DNA of 49,815 nt from Phycisphaerales bacterium (lineage in GTDB: Bacteria > Planctomycetota > Phycisphaerae > Phycisphaerales > UBA1924): assembly GCA_028285065.1 (NCBI GenBank), contig JANQQG010000252.1, positions 1 through 49,815 of the forward strand, written 5' to 3'. The position numbers and the translations under genes were made by a program. Numbering within the stretch: position 1 is the first letter of the stretch; the number at the start of each line of letters is the position of its first letter. Shown piece after piece: positions 8,507-16,203 of this stretch. The notes under the pieces are model-generated. The model made no database searches. It was not told the origin of the DNA and was given only the letters and a program-made list of their open reading frames with translations.

Positions 8507-9964
8507 ATGGTCAAGATCCTCAAGTACACCCCGTCCGAGCGCGAGGAGGCCTTCCTCAGCACCGTCGAGGATCCGCCCTACAAGCGCGAGATCATCAACG
8601 GGCTGTCGCCCTTCTTTGACGAGAAGGCGCCGGAGGACATGCACGACTTCTACAACAAGGACGAGGTCGTGCAGCTGCGCGTGCTGAGCGGGACGGAGCG
8701 CGACGTCGAGAAGCGCATGCCGGTCAAGATCACGCGCCACTACTACGACCTGGCGAAGACCAGCCCGCCGATCCAGCGCCTGGTCAAGGCGAGCCCCGAC
8801 GAGACGGTTGATCTGGCCGGCTCCGAGGACCCGGGCTTCCAGATGGACTACAGCCCGGTCGAGGGCCTTCTGCACAAGTACGAGATGGGTCTGATGTACG
8901 TCATCTCGACGTGCTCGGCGCACTGCCGCTTCTGCTACCGCGAGGAGCTGATCGCCCGCAAGGACGTCAAGCGTCAGGACGGGACGGTCGCGAAGAAGGG
9001 CCTTGCGCAGATCCCCGAGGTCATCGGGTACATCAAGGCGCACAACGCCGAGGTCGCGGCGAACGGTGGCATCCACCCCGAGACCGGTCGCGAGAAGCTC
9101 CGCGAGATCCTGCTCTCCGGTGGCGACCCGATGGTCCTGAACAACAAGAAGATCGCCGCGTGGCTTGCGGCTCTGGCCGAGGCCGGCGTCGAGTCGATCC
9201 GCATCGGCACGAAGGAGATGGCGTTCTACCCGAAGCGGTTCGATCAGGCGTTCATGAACATGCTCGATCGCTTCCACGAGACGTACCCGCAGGTCGGCCT
9301 GCACATGATGGTGCACTTCGAGCACCCCGACGAGATCCTGCTCAAGGACGCGGACGGGAACTACGTGGAGGACGCCCAGGGCTTCAAGCAGTGGATCCCG
9401 GATACGGGCGAGGCGATGCGTCAGCTCGCGGGGCGCGGGTGGCTGACCGTCGAGAACCAGGCCCCGATCATCAAGGGCATCAACGACGACGCGGACGCGC
9501 TGCGGATCTTGCAGCGTGAGTTCAAGCGTGCCGGCGGCGAGAACCACTACTTCTTCTGCGGTCGCGACATCGTCGCGTACAAGGCCTTCAACATCCCGAT
9601 CGAGCAGGCATGGCAGATCCTCAACGACTCGCAGAAGGGCCTGAGCGGCATCGAGAAGCACGCGCGACTCTCCATCACCCACTACAAGGGCAAGACCGAG
9701 GTCGCGGCCGTCACCAACGAGGCCATCCCCGGCCTCAAGGGCAGCGAGAACGGCGTTGTGATCTTCAAGCTGCTCCGCAACGCGGGTGCGGCCCCCGAGG
9801 TCGGCAAGGTCTGCATCGTCGGGCGCAACCCCGACGCCGTCTGGTTCGACGGCTACGACGACCGTGTGCTCTACGACGAGGCCGGCCTCTACGACTACTC
9901 ACGCGTGAAGAAGCCGGGGGACACCCCTTCCTCGATGCCCGCGATCCGCGGCGGCTGTTCCTGA
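8507..9964 (+). CDS. KamA-like radical-SAM amino-acid aminomutase
   Basis: The track's frame begins at 8366; I place the start at the ATG at 8507, preceded by GGAG (8496-8499), giving 485 residues. The radical-SAM cluster motif is CSAHCRFC (Cys136-x3-Cys140-x2-Cys143) after LMYVISTC, followed by EILLSGGDPMVLNNKKI and IRIGTKEMAFYPKRF, as in lysine 2,3-aminomutases. These enzymes use SAM, a [4Fe-4S] cluster and PLP to move an alpha-amino group to the beta carbon. The clostridial PLP-lysine motif PGGGGK is not present; the equivalent region reads SITHYKGKTEV. There is also an insertion after the cluster (RKDVKRQDGTVAKKG). Substrate is therefore open: lysine, glutamate or another amino acid. First gene of a four-gene operon. 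Confidence 0.82.
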   Translation: MVKILKYTPSEREEAFLSTVEDPPYKREIINGLSPFFDEKAPEDMHDFYNKDEVVQLRVLSGTERDVEKRMPVKITRHYYDLAKTSPPIQRLVKASPDETVDLAGSEDPGFQMDYSPVEGLLHKYEMGLMYVISTCSAHCRFCYREELIARKDVKRQDGTVAKKGLAQIPEVIGYIKAHNAEVAANGGIHPETGREKLREILLSGGDPMVLNNKKIAAWLAALAEAGVESIRIGTKEMAFYPKRFDQAFMNMLDRFHETYPQVGLHMMVHFEHPDEILLKDADGNYVEDAQGFKQWIPDTGEAMRQLAGRGWLTVENQAPIIKGINDDADALRILQREFKRAGGENHYFFCGRDIVAYKAFNIPIEQAWQILNDSQKGLSGIEKHARLSITHYKGKTEVAAVTNEAIPGLKGSENGVVIFKLLRNAGAAPEVGKVCIVGRNPDAVWFDGYDDRVLYDEAGLYDYSRVKKPGDTPSSMPAIRGGCS

Positions 9965-9994
9965 CTTTCGCGACCCCTCACGACGAGCAGTGAC

Positions 9995-10705
9995 ATGATC
10001 GACAAGCGGGTGGCGAGCGCACACGACGCGGTCGCCGACGTGTTCGACGGCGCGGTGGTGATGGTGGGCGGATTCGGCGAGGCCGGCAGCCCCATCGAAC
10101 TCATCCATGCGCTCATCGACCAGGGCGCATCGGACCTGACGATCGTCAGCAACAACACCGGGAGCGGCGAGGTCGGGCTCGCCGCGCTGCTCAAGGCCGG
10201 TCGGGTGCGGAAGTTCATCTGCTCGTTCCCGCGTACGGCCAACTCGACGGTGTTCCCGGAGCTGTACCGGGCGGGCAAGTGCGAGCTCGAGTTGGTGCCG
10301 CAGGGGACCCTTGCCGAGCGCATCCGGGCCGGCGGGGCGGGCATCCCCGCGTTCTACACGCCCGCGGCAGTCGGCACCCCGCTGGCTGAGGGCAAGGAAG
10401 CACGCACGTTCGATGGGCGCGAGTTCATCCTCGAGCGCGGGCTGGTCGCGGACTTCGCGCTGGTGAAGGGGCGCGAGGCCGACGCGTACGGGAACGTGCT
10501 GTACAACAAGACGGCCCGGAACTTCGGCCCGATCATGGCGATGGCCGCGAAGGTGGCGATCGTGCAGGCCGAGCGCGTTACCGATCCGGGCGAACTCGAT
10601 CCGGAGACGGTGGTCACGCCCGGGATCTTCGTGCAGCGCGTGGTCGAGGTCGCCGAGCCGGCCCACGAGTCTGAACTGGTCGCATCGGGAGTGTCGTACC
10701 CATGA
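9995..10705 (+). CDS. 3-oxoacid CoA-transferase, subunit A
   Basis: The 236-residue protein matches the alpha subunit of SCOT/PcaI-type CoA-transferases. It has the glycine-rich VVMVGGFGEAGSP segment near the N-terminus, then NNTGSGEVGLAALLKAGRVRKFICSFPR and ELELVPQGTLAERIRAGGAGIPAFYTPAAVGT. With subunit B it moves CoA from succinyl-CoA or acetyl-CoA onto a 3-oxoacid. The wording resembles PcaI (3-oxoadipate) as much as acetoacetate enzymes, so chain and charge of the substrate are uncertain. Its stop overlaps the subunit B start (ATGA), the usual coupling of the two subunits. Confidence 0.9.
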   Translation: MIDKRVASAHDAVADVFDGAVVMVGGFGEAGSPIELIHALIDQGASDLTIVSNNTGSGEVGLAALLKAGRVRKFICSFPRTANSTVFPELYRAGKCELELVPQGTLAERIRAGGAGIPAFYTPAAVGTPLAEGKEARTFDGREFILERGLVADFALVKGREADAYGNVLYNKTARNFGPIMAMAAKVAIVQAERVTDPGELDPETVVTPGIFVQRVVEVAEPAHESELVASGVSYP

Positions 10706-11373
10706 CGCAGGGCACCGCCACAGTTGGATGGACGCGGGAGCAGATGGCCGAGCGCGTGGCGTTGGACATCCCCAACGGCTCGTACGTGAACCTCGGGATC
10801 GGCATCCCGGAACTCGTCGCGAGGTTCGTCCCGAAGGGACGCACGCTGATCTACCACACCGAGAACGGGCTGCTCGGCATGGGCCCCTCGCCTGCGGAGG
10901 GCGCGGGCGATCCGGAACTGATCAACGCCGGCAAGCGACAGGTGACGGCGATCCCTGGGGCCGCGTACTTCCATCACGCCGACAGCTTCGCGATGATCCG
11001 CGGGGGGCACATCGATCTGTGCGTGCTGGGTGCGCTTCAGGTCGGGCAGAACGGCGACCTGGCCAACTGGTCGACCGGCGCGGAGGGCGCGATCCCGGCG
11101 GTGGGGGGGGCGATGGACCTGTGCGCAGGCGTGAAGTCGGTCTACGTGATCACGCAGCATTGCACGAAGCACGGCGACCCCAAGCTCGTCGAGTCGTGCA
11201 GCTTCCCGCTGACCGGGCTGGGCGTGGTCAACCGCGTGTACACGGACCTTGCAGTGCTCGACGTGACGCCCGAGGGGTTCCGCGCCGTCGAACTCAGCCC
11301 GGGCGTTGATCTCGAGTACGTCCGCGAGCGCACGGCGGCCCCCTTGTTGGCGCCCCAGGGAGGGTCGGACTGA
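10702..11373 (+). CDS. 3-oxoacid CoA-transferase, subunit B
   Basis: The 223-residue beta subunit carries the catalytic glutamate motif TENGLLGMGP (Glu54), which forms the acyl-glutamyl-CoA intermediate in this family. NGSYVNLGIGIPELVARFVP and GVKSVYVITQHCTKHGDPKLVESCSFPLTG are further family hallmarks. It overlaps subunit A by four bases and the following aminotransferase by one (TGATG). It acts in the cytoplasm as a heteromer with subunit A. Confidence 0.92.
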   Translation: MTQGTATVGWTREQMAERVALDIPNGSYVNLGIGIPELVARFVPKGRTLIYHTENGLLGMGPSPAEGAGDPELINAGKRQVTAIPGAAYFHHADSFAMIRGGHIDLCVLGALQVGQNGDLANWSTGAEGAIPAVGGAMDLCAGVKSVYVITQHCTKHGDPKLVESCSFPLTGLGVVNRVYTDLAVLDVTPEGFRAVELSPGVDLEYVRERTAAPLLAPQGGSD

Positions 11374-12689
11374 TGGCGCCCGAGACCGCGAAGACATCGC
11401 GCGCAGCCGAGTTGTACGAGCGAGCCAAGCACGTGCTCCCCGGCGGCGTGAGCCGCAATACCGTCCTTCGTCAGCCGCACCCGGACTACGCGGATTTCGG
11501 TCGCGGGTGCCACATCACCGACATCGACGGCGTGACGCGCACGGACTTCTCCAACAACATGTGCTCGCTGATCCACGGGCACGCGTGCCCGCAGGTGGTG
11601 CGCGCCGTTACGGAGCAGTTCCAGCGCGGCTCCGCGTTCATGATGGCGACCGAGGCGGAGGTTCGCTTCGCCGAGTACCTGTGCGCGCGCACCCCGTCGT
11701 TCGAGAAACTGCGCTTCACGAACTCGGGCACCGAGGCGATCCTGGTCTGCCTGAAGGCCTCTCGCGCCTTCACCGGACGCCCGATGATCGCGAAGCTCGA
11801 GGGCGCGTACCACGGCGGGTACGACTACGCCGAGGCCAGCCAGGCCCCCGAGCCGCACACATGGGGCGACTCGCACCGGCCGAATGCCGTCCCGCTCGTG
11901 CACGGCACGCCGAAGAAGGCGCTCGAAGATGTCGTGATCCTTCCGTTCAACGACATCGAGCTCGCCCTTGCGCGCCTTGACGAGCACAAGGACGACATCG
12001 CGTGCGTGCTGCTCGACCTGATGCCGCACCGCGTGGGGCTCAACCCCGCGGACCCCGAGTTCGTCAGCGCCATCCGAGAGTGGACGACGCGCAACGGGGC
12101 GCTGATGGTCCTCGATGAGGTCATCACCTACCGGTCGGAGTACTCCGGGCTCCAGTCGCGCTACGGGCTGACGCCTGACCTGACGGCCCTGGGCAAGATG
12201 ATCGGCGGCGGTTTCCCCGTCGGTGCCGTCGCCGGACGCGCGGACGTCATGGAACTCATGAACCCGCGCGGCGACCGATACCTCTTCCCCAACTCCGGGA
12301 CGTTCAGCGCGAACCCCATCAGCACGACAGCGGGCGTGGTCTCGATGGAGCTGTTCAGCGAGCCCGGTGTCGCACGGCTCAACTCGCTCGCCGATCGGGC
12401 GCGGTCCGGGATCGAGGCGGCGATCGAGCGCACCGGCGCGACGGCCTGCGTGACCGGCACGGGCTCGATGTTCCGCGTCCACATGAAGGCCGAGCGGCCA
12501 CGCAATTTCCGCGAGGCCTACCTCGGGCCGGAGGAAAACGCGAAGCTTCTCGCGCTGCTTGATCACCTCTACCACGCCGGCTTTCTGATGATCAACACGT
12601 GCACCGGCGCGCTCTCGACAGCGATGACCGAGGCGGACATCGACTCGCTCATCGAAGCGATGGAGAGCGGGCTCGCGAAGATCGCGTAG
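11373..12689 (+). CDS. Class III PLP aminotransferase, GSA-aminomutase-like (possible beta-amino-acid transaminase)
   Basis: The 438-residue protein has the class III fold-type I layout: RFTNSGTEAILVCLKASR (about 114-131), LDEVITYR with PLP-binding Asp248, and LGKMIGGGFPVGAVAGR with Schiff-base Lys275. It resembles glutamate-1-semialdehyde aminomutases, a group that also contains characterised beta-phenylalanine and related beta-amino-acid transaminases. Placed after an aminomutase and CoA-transferase, the likely job is converting a beta-amino acid to a 3-oxoacid with 2-oxoglutarate or pyruvate. A haem-biosynthesis role is less likely given the neighbours. It ends 12 bases before the convergent thiolase gene. 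Confidence 0.85.
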   Translation: MAPETAKTSRAAELYERAKHVLPGGVSRNTVLRQPHPDYADFGRGCHITDIDGVTRTDFSNNMCSLIHGHACPQVVRAVTEQFQRGSAFMMATEAEVRFAEYLCARTPSFEKLRFTNSGTEAILVCLKASRAFTGRPMIAKLEGAYHGGYDYAEASQAPEPHTWGDSHRPNAVPLVHGTPKKALEDVVILPFNDIELALARLDEHKDDIACVLLDLMPHRVGLNPADPEFVSAIREWTTRNGALMVLDEVITYRSEYSGLQSRYGLTPDLTALGKMIGGGFPVGAVAGRADVMELMNPRGDRYLFPNSGTFSANPISTTAGVVSMELFSEPGVARLNSLADRARSGIEAAIERTGATACVTGTGSMFRVHMKAERPRNFREAYLGPEENAKLLALLDHLYHAGFLMINTCTGALSTAMTEADIDSLIEAMESGLAKIA

Positions 12690-12701
12690 ATCCGGTTCGC
12701 G

Positions 12702-13907
12702 CTATTCCCGTTCGAACACGCACGCCAGACCCTGCCCAACGCCGACGCACAGCGATGCGACGCCGCGCTCGACGCCTTCGCGGCGCATCTGGTGGACCAG
12801 CGTCGTGGCCAGGCGCGCGCCGCTGCACCCGAGGGGGTGCCCGATCGCGATGGCACCGCCTTGGGCGTTGACGCGGTCTTCGTCGAGGCCGAGCTCGCGC
12901 ACGCACGCGACCGACTGGGCAGCAAAGGCCTCGTTGAGCTCGATCAGCCCGAGGTCGTCCAGCCCGATCCCGGCGCGCTCGGCCGCCTTGCGGATCGCGG
13001 GCACTGGTCCCATCCCCATGTATGCGGGCTCGACCCCCGCCGAGGCGCTCGCCCCTACGTACGCGATCGGGGTCAGCCCGAGCGATGCCGCCCGCTCGGC
13101 CTCGACGAGCAACAACGCCGCGGCCCCATCGTTGACGCCGGACGAGTTCCCGGCGGTCACCGTGGCGTCGGCGTCCTTGGAGAACGCGGGCCGGAGCTTG
13201 GCGAGCTTCTCGAGCGTCGTGTCGGGGCGTGGGTGCTCGTCGGTGTCGACGGTGATCGGATCGCTTCGGCGTTGTGGGACCTGCACCGGGATCAGCTCAT
13301 CTGCGAACTTGCCCGCGTCGTGAGCCGTCGCCCAGCGCTGCTGGCTGCGCAGCGCGAACCTGTCCTGGTCCTCGCGGCTGACCCCGTGACGCTTGGCGAC
13401 GTTCTCCGCGGTCACGCCCAGTGCGTCGGTGTGTCCGAGCTCGGCCATGCGCGGGTTGGTGAAGCGCCAGCCGATCGACGTGTCGTAGAGCTCCTGCGTG
13501 CGTCCGTAAGACGACTCGGCCTTGCCGAGGACGTACGGCGCGCGGCTCATTGATTCGACGCCGCCCGCGATGAACACGTCCCCGTGCCCCGCCTCGATCA
13601 TCCGGGCCGCGACGATCACGGCCTCGAGCCCCGATGCGCACAGCCGGTTGACGGTCGCCCCGGGCACCGTCTCCGGTAGTCCTGCCAGCAGGGAAGCCAT
13701 CCGCGCCACGTTGCGGTTGTCCTCGCCCGACTGGTTGGCGGCCCCGAGGTAGACATCGTCGATGGTCGTCGGGTCGATCCCGCTCTGGGCAACGACGGAC
13801 CGGATGACGTGTGCCGCCATGTCGTCCGGACGGACGGAGGCGAGTGCTCCGGCGTAGCGGCCGATGGGGGTCCGAAGGGCGGTGATGACCGCGGCTCGTC
13901 GTTTCAT
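12702..13907 (-). CDS. Thiolase (acetyl-CoA acyltransferase)
   Basis: The 401-residue protein has the thiolase triad: acyl-accepting Cys90 (VNRLCASGLEAV), His357 (GGAIAIGHPLGCSGAR) and Cys387 (CVGVGQG). The segments GAANQSGEDNRNVARMASLLAGLPETVPG and LIELNEAFAAQSV closely follow the 3-oxoadipyl-CoA/acetoacetyl-CoA thiolase group (PcaF-like). It cleaves a 3-oxoacyl-CoA with CoA to acetyl-CoA and a shortened acyl-CoA. It is the last gene of the minus-strand TetR-controlled operon, overlapping the hydrolase stop by four bases (ATGA), yet lies beside the aminomutase operon whose product it could cleave. Which pathway it serves is unresolved. Confidence 0.9.
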   Translation of the reverse strand: MKRRAAVITALRTPIGRYAGALASVRPDDMAAHVIRSVVAQSGIDPTTIDDVYLGAANQSGEDNRNVARMASLLAGLPETVPGATVNRLCASGLEAVIVAARMIEAGHGDVFIAGGVESMSRAPYVLGKAESSYGRTQELYDTSIGWRFTNPRMAELGHTDALGVTAENVAKRHGVSREDQDRFALRSQQRWATAHDAGKFADELIPVQVPQRRSDPITVDTDEHPRPDTTLEKLAKLRPAFSKDADATVTAGNSSGVNDGAAALLLVEAERAASLGLTPIAYVGASASAGVEPAYMGMGPVPAIRKAAERAGIGLDDLGLIELNEAFAAQSVACVRELGLDEDRVNAQGGAIAIGHPLGCSGARLATTLVHQMRREGVERGVASLCVGVGQGLACVFERE

Positions 13908-14953
13908 GGGAGGAGTGTAGAGCGTCGGACCGGGGATGATGGGTTGGGTCGCGGACCGCCATTGGGACTGTTCGCGGGTACGTCATGACTGGCGCGATCG
14001 GGCAGACCGATGAAGTCGCGGACGAGGGATGCGATCTGCGTCGGCGCATCCTCGGGGCTGTAATGCCCGGCATGCTCAAGGCGGTGCACCGGCGCGGAGG
14101 GAAAGAGCTGTTCAAAGAGCGGCAGAAAGTGCGAGGGGTGCAGGGTTCGGTCCTTGGCGCCCCAGATCGAGAGCGCCGGCAGCGCTGAGATGGCTCGCCT
14201 CGTCGCGCCGTCCGCGGACTCGAACTGGTGCTTGCCCGTCGCGAAGCCCTTCGCCCAGCCGATGGCGCCGGCGCTGTGCTCCGGCGTTGGAAACGGCGCT
14301 CCGTACGCGCGGAGCCATGTGTCCGTGATGACGTCGTTGGACTCGAAGCCGTTGAGTTTGAGGGTCGAGAGGATGTTGAAGTCGAGGTGGCCCAGGACCT
14401 CCTCGAGCACCCCGTCCGCTTCGGCCTGCTGGATCCACCGGAACCATGCCGACTCGCTCGCGTTGGCGCTCAGGCGTTCGAGCAGGTCGGGCTGGTCGAG
14501 TGGGGTCGGCCCGTTGACCGAGACGATGCGCCTGATCCGATCAGGGTGACGCGCGGCCAGCCCCATCCCGACCGGCCCGCCGAAGTCGTGCATCACCAGC
14601 GTGATGCTCCGCAGATCAAGATCCAAGACGAACGACTCGAGGTTGTTGATGTGATCTTGGAGCCAGAACGTGCGATCGGACGGGGTGGCGCTCTTGCCGA
14701 AGCCCATGTGGTCCGGGGCGATCACGCGGGCGTGCGCCGACCACTCGGGGATCAGGCGTCGGTAGAGGTAGCCCCAGGTCGGTTCGCCGTGAAGGAGGAG
14801 GAGGGTCTCGGGGCCGCTGCCCTCATCGACGTAGTGCATCGGGAAGCCCGGCGCGTCGGAGTAGCGTGCGGCAAATGGCCAGGTTCCGTCGAAGGTCTCG
14901 GTGGCTGCGACGGGTGTCGATCCGAGCTTGGTCTCTGCGTGTGGCGCCGGCAT
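13904..14953 (-). CDS. Haloalkane-dehalogenase-like alpha/beta hydrolase
   Basis: The 349-residue protein has HGEPTWGYLYR (oxyanion region, 55-65), nucleophile elbow VMHDFGGPVG with Asp123, an acid at Asp268 (IWGAKD) and His297 (EHAGHYSPEDAP). An aspartate nucleophile marks the dehalogenase/epoxide-hydrolase branch, and HGEPTW.YLYR is the form seen in DhlA-type dehalogenases. However, the residue after the nucleophile is Phe124, where characterised dehalogenases have a halide-binding Trp, so true dehalogenation is uncertain. AGGAG precedes the ATG. It sits between an NTF2-like gene and a thiolase in one operon. Confidence 0.82.
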   Translation of the reverse strand: MPAPHAETKLGSTPVAATETFDGTWPFAARYSDAPGFPMHYVDEGSGPETLLLLHGEPTWGYLYRRLIPEWSAHARVIAPDHMGFGKSATPSDRTFWLQDHINNLESFVLDLDLRSITLVMHDFGGPVGMGLAARHPDRIRRIVSVNGPTPLDQPDLLERLSANASESAWFRWIQQAEADGVLEEVLGHLDFNILSTLKLNGFESNDVITDTWLRAYGAPFPTPEHSAGAIGWAKGFATGKHQFESADGATRRAISALPALSIWGAKDRTLHPSHFLPLFEQLFPSAPVHRLEHAGHYSPEDAPTQIASLVRDFIGLPDRASHDVPANSPNGGPRPNPSSPVRRSTLLP

Positions 14954-14991
14954 GACGAGTGCTCCTGGGGGGTGCGCGAAGCGGGTGGTCG

Positions 14992-15372
14992 CTACAACTG
15001 GGCGGGGTCGTAGTAGAAGCGGATGTGGGCGGCCTTCCCGTCGACCCAGCGCGTCACTTGGACCTGCGTGGGGTTGAACGTCGAGCCGTCCTTCATGTCG
15101 ACGCGCAGCTCGTACTCGGCGAACGTGACACCGTTGCCGCGTCCGTCATCCTCGCCGACGCCGACGCTGTGGACGGTGCAGCCGTGGTACTGGGCGACGT
15201 TCGCGAGGACGTCCCGTTCGTTCGCGATGATGTTGTCCTTGCCGACGGTCCGTGTGCCGTTGGCTTCCTCGTTGACGGCATCGTCGGCGTAGAAGTCCTC
15301 CATCCCCTGCACGAACTCGCCTTGCTTGAGTTGCTCGAGGATCGCCAGTTGGTTGTCCATGAGGTTGGTCAT
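14992..15372 (-). CDS. NTF2/SnoaL-like small protein
   Basis: The 126-residue protein has the single-domain NTF2-like pattern: an N-terminal helix (MDNQLAILEQLKQGEFVQGMEDFYADDAV) followed by beta-rich segments ending in VQVTRWVDGKAAHIRFYYDP. Such proteins are isomerases, hydrolases or ligand binders; no catalytic residue can be assigned. It is the first gene of the TetR-controlled operon, preceded by AAGGAG and by a palindromic operator 26 bases upstream of its start. Confidence 0.75.
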   Translation of the reverse strand: MTNLMDNQLAILEQLKQGEFVQGMEDFYADDAVNEEANGTRTVGKDNIIANERDVLANVAQYHGCTVHSVGVGEDDGRGNGVTFAEYELRVDMKDGSTFNPTQVQVTRWVDGKAAHIRFYYDPAQL

Positions 15373-15397
15373 CGGTTGCTCCTTCTGTGTGTTGTCA

Positions 15398-15411
15398 ACC
15401 TACTAGTAGGT
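15398..15411. promoter_or_regulatory. TetR operator copy 1, ACCTACTAGTAGGT
   Basis: A perfect 14-bp palindrome lies 26 bases upstream of the NTF2-like gene start. The same 14 bases recur at 16033-16046 before the TetR gene, and on opposite strands the match extends to 19 bases (CT-palindrome-TGA). Repetition in front of both transcription units flanking a TetR gene is strong evidence for an operator. Confidence 0.82.
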
Positions 15412-15423
15412 AGGCTACGGGGT

Positions 15424-15470
15424 GAAAAAAATGGGTGGGCAAGGCGAGCGGGCGTCCTCACGCCGCCTTG
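15424..15470 (-). terminator. Candidate terminator overlapping the TetR gene 3' end
   Basis: On the minus strand a bulged hairpin (CAAGGC/GCCTTG outer stem and GGCGT/ACGCC inner stem) covers the TetR stop codon region. It is followed after nine bases by a run of seven Ts. The gap between stem and T run is longer than usual, so efficiency is uncertain. It would separate TetR from the operon promoter. Confidence 0.45.
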
Positions 15471-16021
15471 AGTGACTCCTTGATCTGCTTCAGGATCTGG
15501 CGGGCCTTCACGGGCCCGTGCGCTCTGCCGAACTGCATGGCGCCTTGCGCGGCCGCGAAGACCAGCGCGGCCTGGCTCTCCGCCTTGCCGGGGAAGCTCA
15601 TCACTTCGGCGCGCCGGCCGGCTTCGAGCACCTCGGCCAACCAGCCGATGACGTGCTTGACGAGGCGGCCCATCGCTTCGCACATGGGATCGGGCACGAC
15701 GTTGAACTCCGCATGCACGGCGCCCGCCGCACAGATGCGGTCGCGAGTTTCGATCAACGCCAGGATCTGCGCGACGTATCCGTCGAGTTGCTTCCAGGGG
15801 TCATCCGTCGCCTGCTTCACGTTGGCGAGGTCGGAGCTCACATCATCGAAGTAGCGATCGGCAACCGCGAGGCCGAGGTCCGCCTTGGACGGGAAGTGGT
15901 GATGGATGCTCGCCTTGGTGATGCCGAGGCGGGTCGAGAGATCCTGGTAGCTGAAGGCGGTGTAGCCCCTGGTCTGGATCAGCTCCGTCGCGATCTCAAG
16001 GATTTGCTCCTTGCGGTCCAT
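15458..16021 (-). CDS. TetR/AcrR-family regulator
   Basis: The 187-residue protein begins with a TetR DNA-binding domain (about 4-60: EQILEIATELIQTRGYTAFSYQDLSTRLGITKASIHHHFPSKADLGLAVADRYF) followed by a helical ligand-binding domain. TetR proteins usually repress and release on binding a small ligand. A perfect palindrome 11 bases upstream of its start and an identical copy before the downstream NTF2-hydrolase-thiolase operon show autoregulation and control of that operon. The inducer is unknown; a substrate of the hydrolase or an acyl-CoA is a reasonable guess. Confidence 0.9.
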   Translation of the reverse strand: MDRKEQILEIATELIQTRGYTAFSYQDLSTRLGITKASIHHHFPSKADLGLAVADRYFDDVSSDLANVKQATDDPWKQLDGYVAQILALIETRDRICAAGAVHAEFNVVPDPMCEAMGRLVKHVIGWLAEVLEAGRRAEVMSFPGKAESQAALVFAAAQGAMQFGRAHGPVKARQILKQIKESLKAA

Positions 16022-16032
16022 GGGAGCACTCT

Positions 16033-16046
16033 ACCTACTAGTAGGT
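16033..16046. promoter_or_regulatory. TetR operator copy 2, ACCTACTAGTAGGT
   Basis: Identical to the palindrome at 15398-15411 and placed 11 bases upstream of the TetR start codon, so binding would block transcription of the regulator itself. The flanks match copy 1 in the reverse orientation. Confidence 0.82.
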
Positions 16047-16144
16047 TGATCGTCAAGGGCTCGGGCCAAGAAAGAGCCAGACCGGCTCCCTCTGGGTTGA
16101 AGCGGGGGGGTGAGGAGGGAATCGTCGTCGTCGTCCATGTGGGC

Positions 16145-16193
16145 GTGCACGGGACGACACGGCACCCTATACTGCACTCACAGGTTCAGAACC
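16145..16193 (+). promoter_or_regulatory. Promoter and inverted repeat before the Rrf2 gene
   Basis: GTGCAC (16145-16150), a 17-base spacer and TATACT (16168-16173) make a reasonable sigma-70-type promoter. Just downstream, over the expected transcript start, is the palindrome GGTTCaGAACC (16183-16193), a possible autoregulatory site. The Rrf2 start codon follows 10 bases later without an obvious Shine-Dalgarno sequence. Confidence 0.45.
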
Positions 16194-16203
16194 GTTGGCC
16201 CCC

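Noticed and set aside
8309-9682. 457-residue minus-strand ORF
   Set aside because: Antisense shadow of the aminomutase gene, which has clear radical-SAM motifs.
11142-12575. 477-residue minus-strand ORF
   Set aside because: Antisense shadow of the aminotransferase gene.
15393-15420. TTGACA on the minus strand next to the TetR operator as a -35 box
   Set aside because: Only about 20 bases separate it from the NTF2-like gene start codon, too few for a -10 element and leader.
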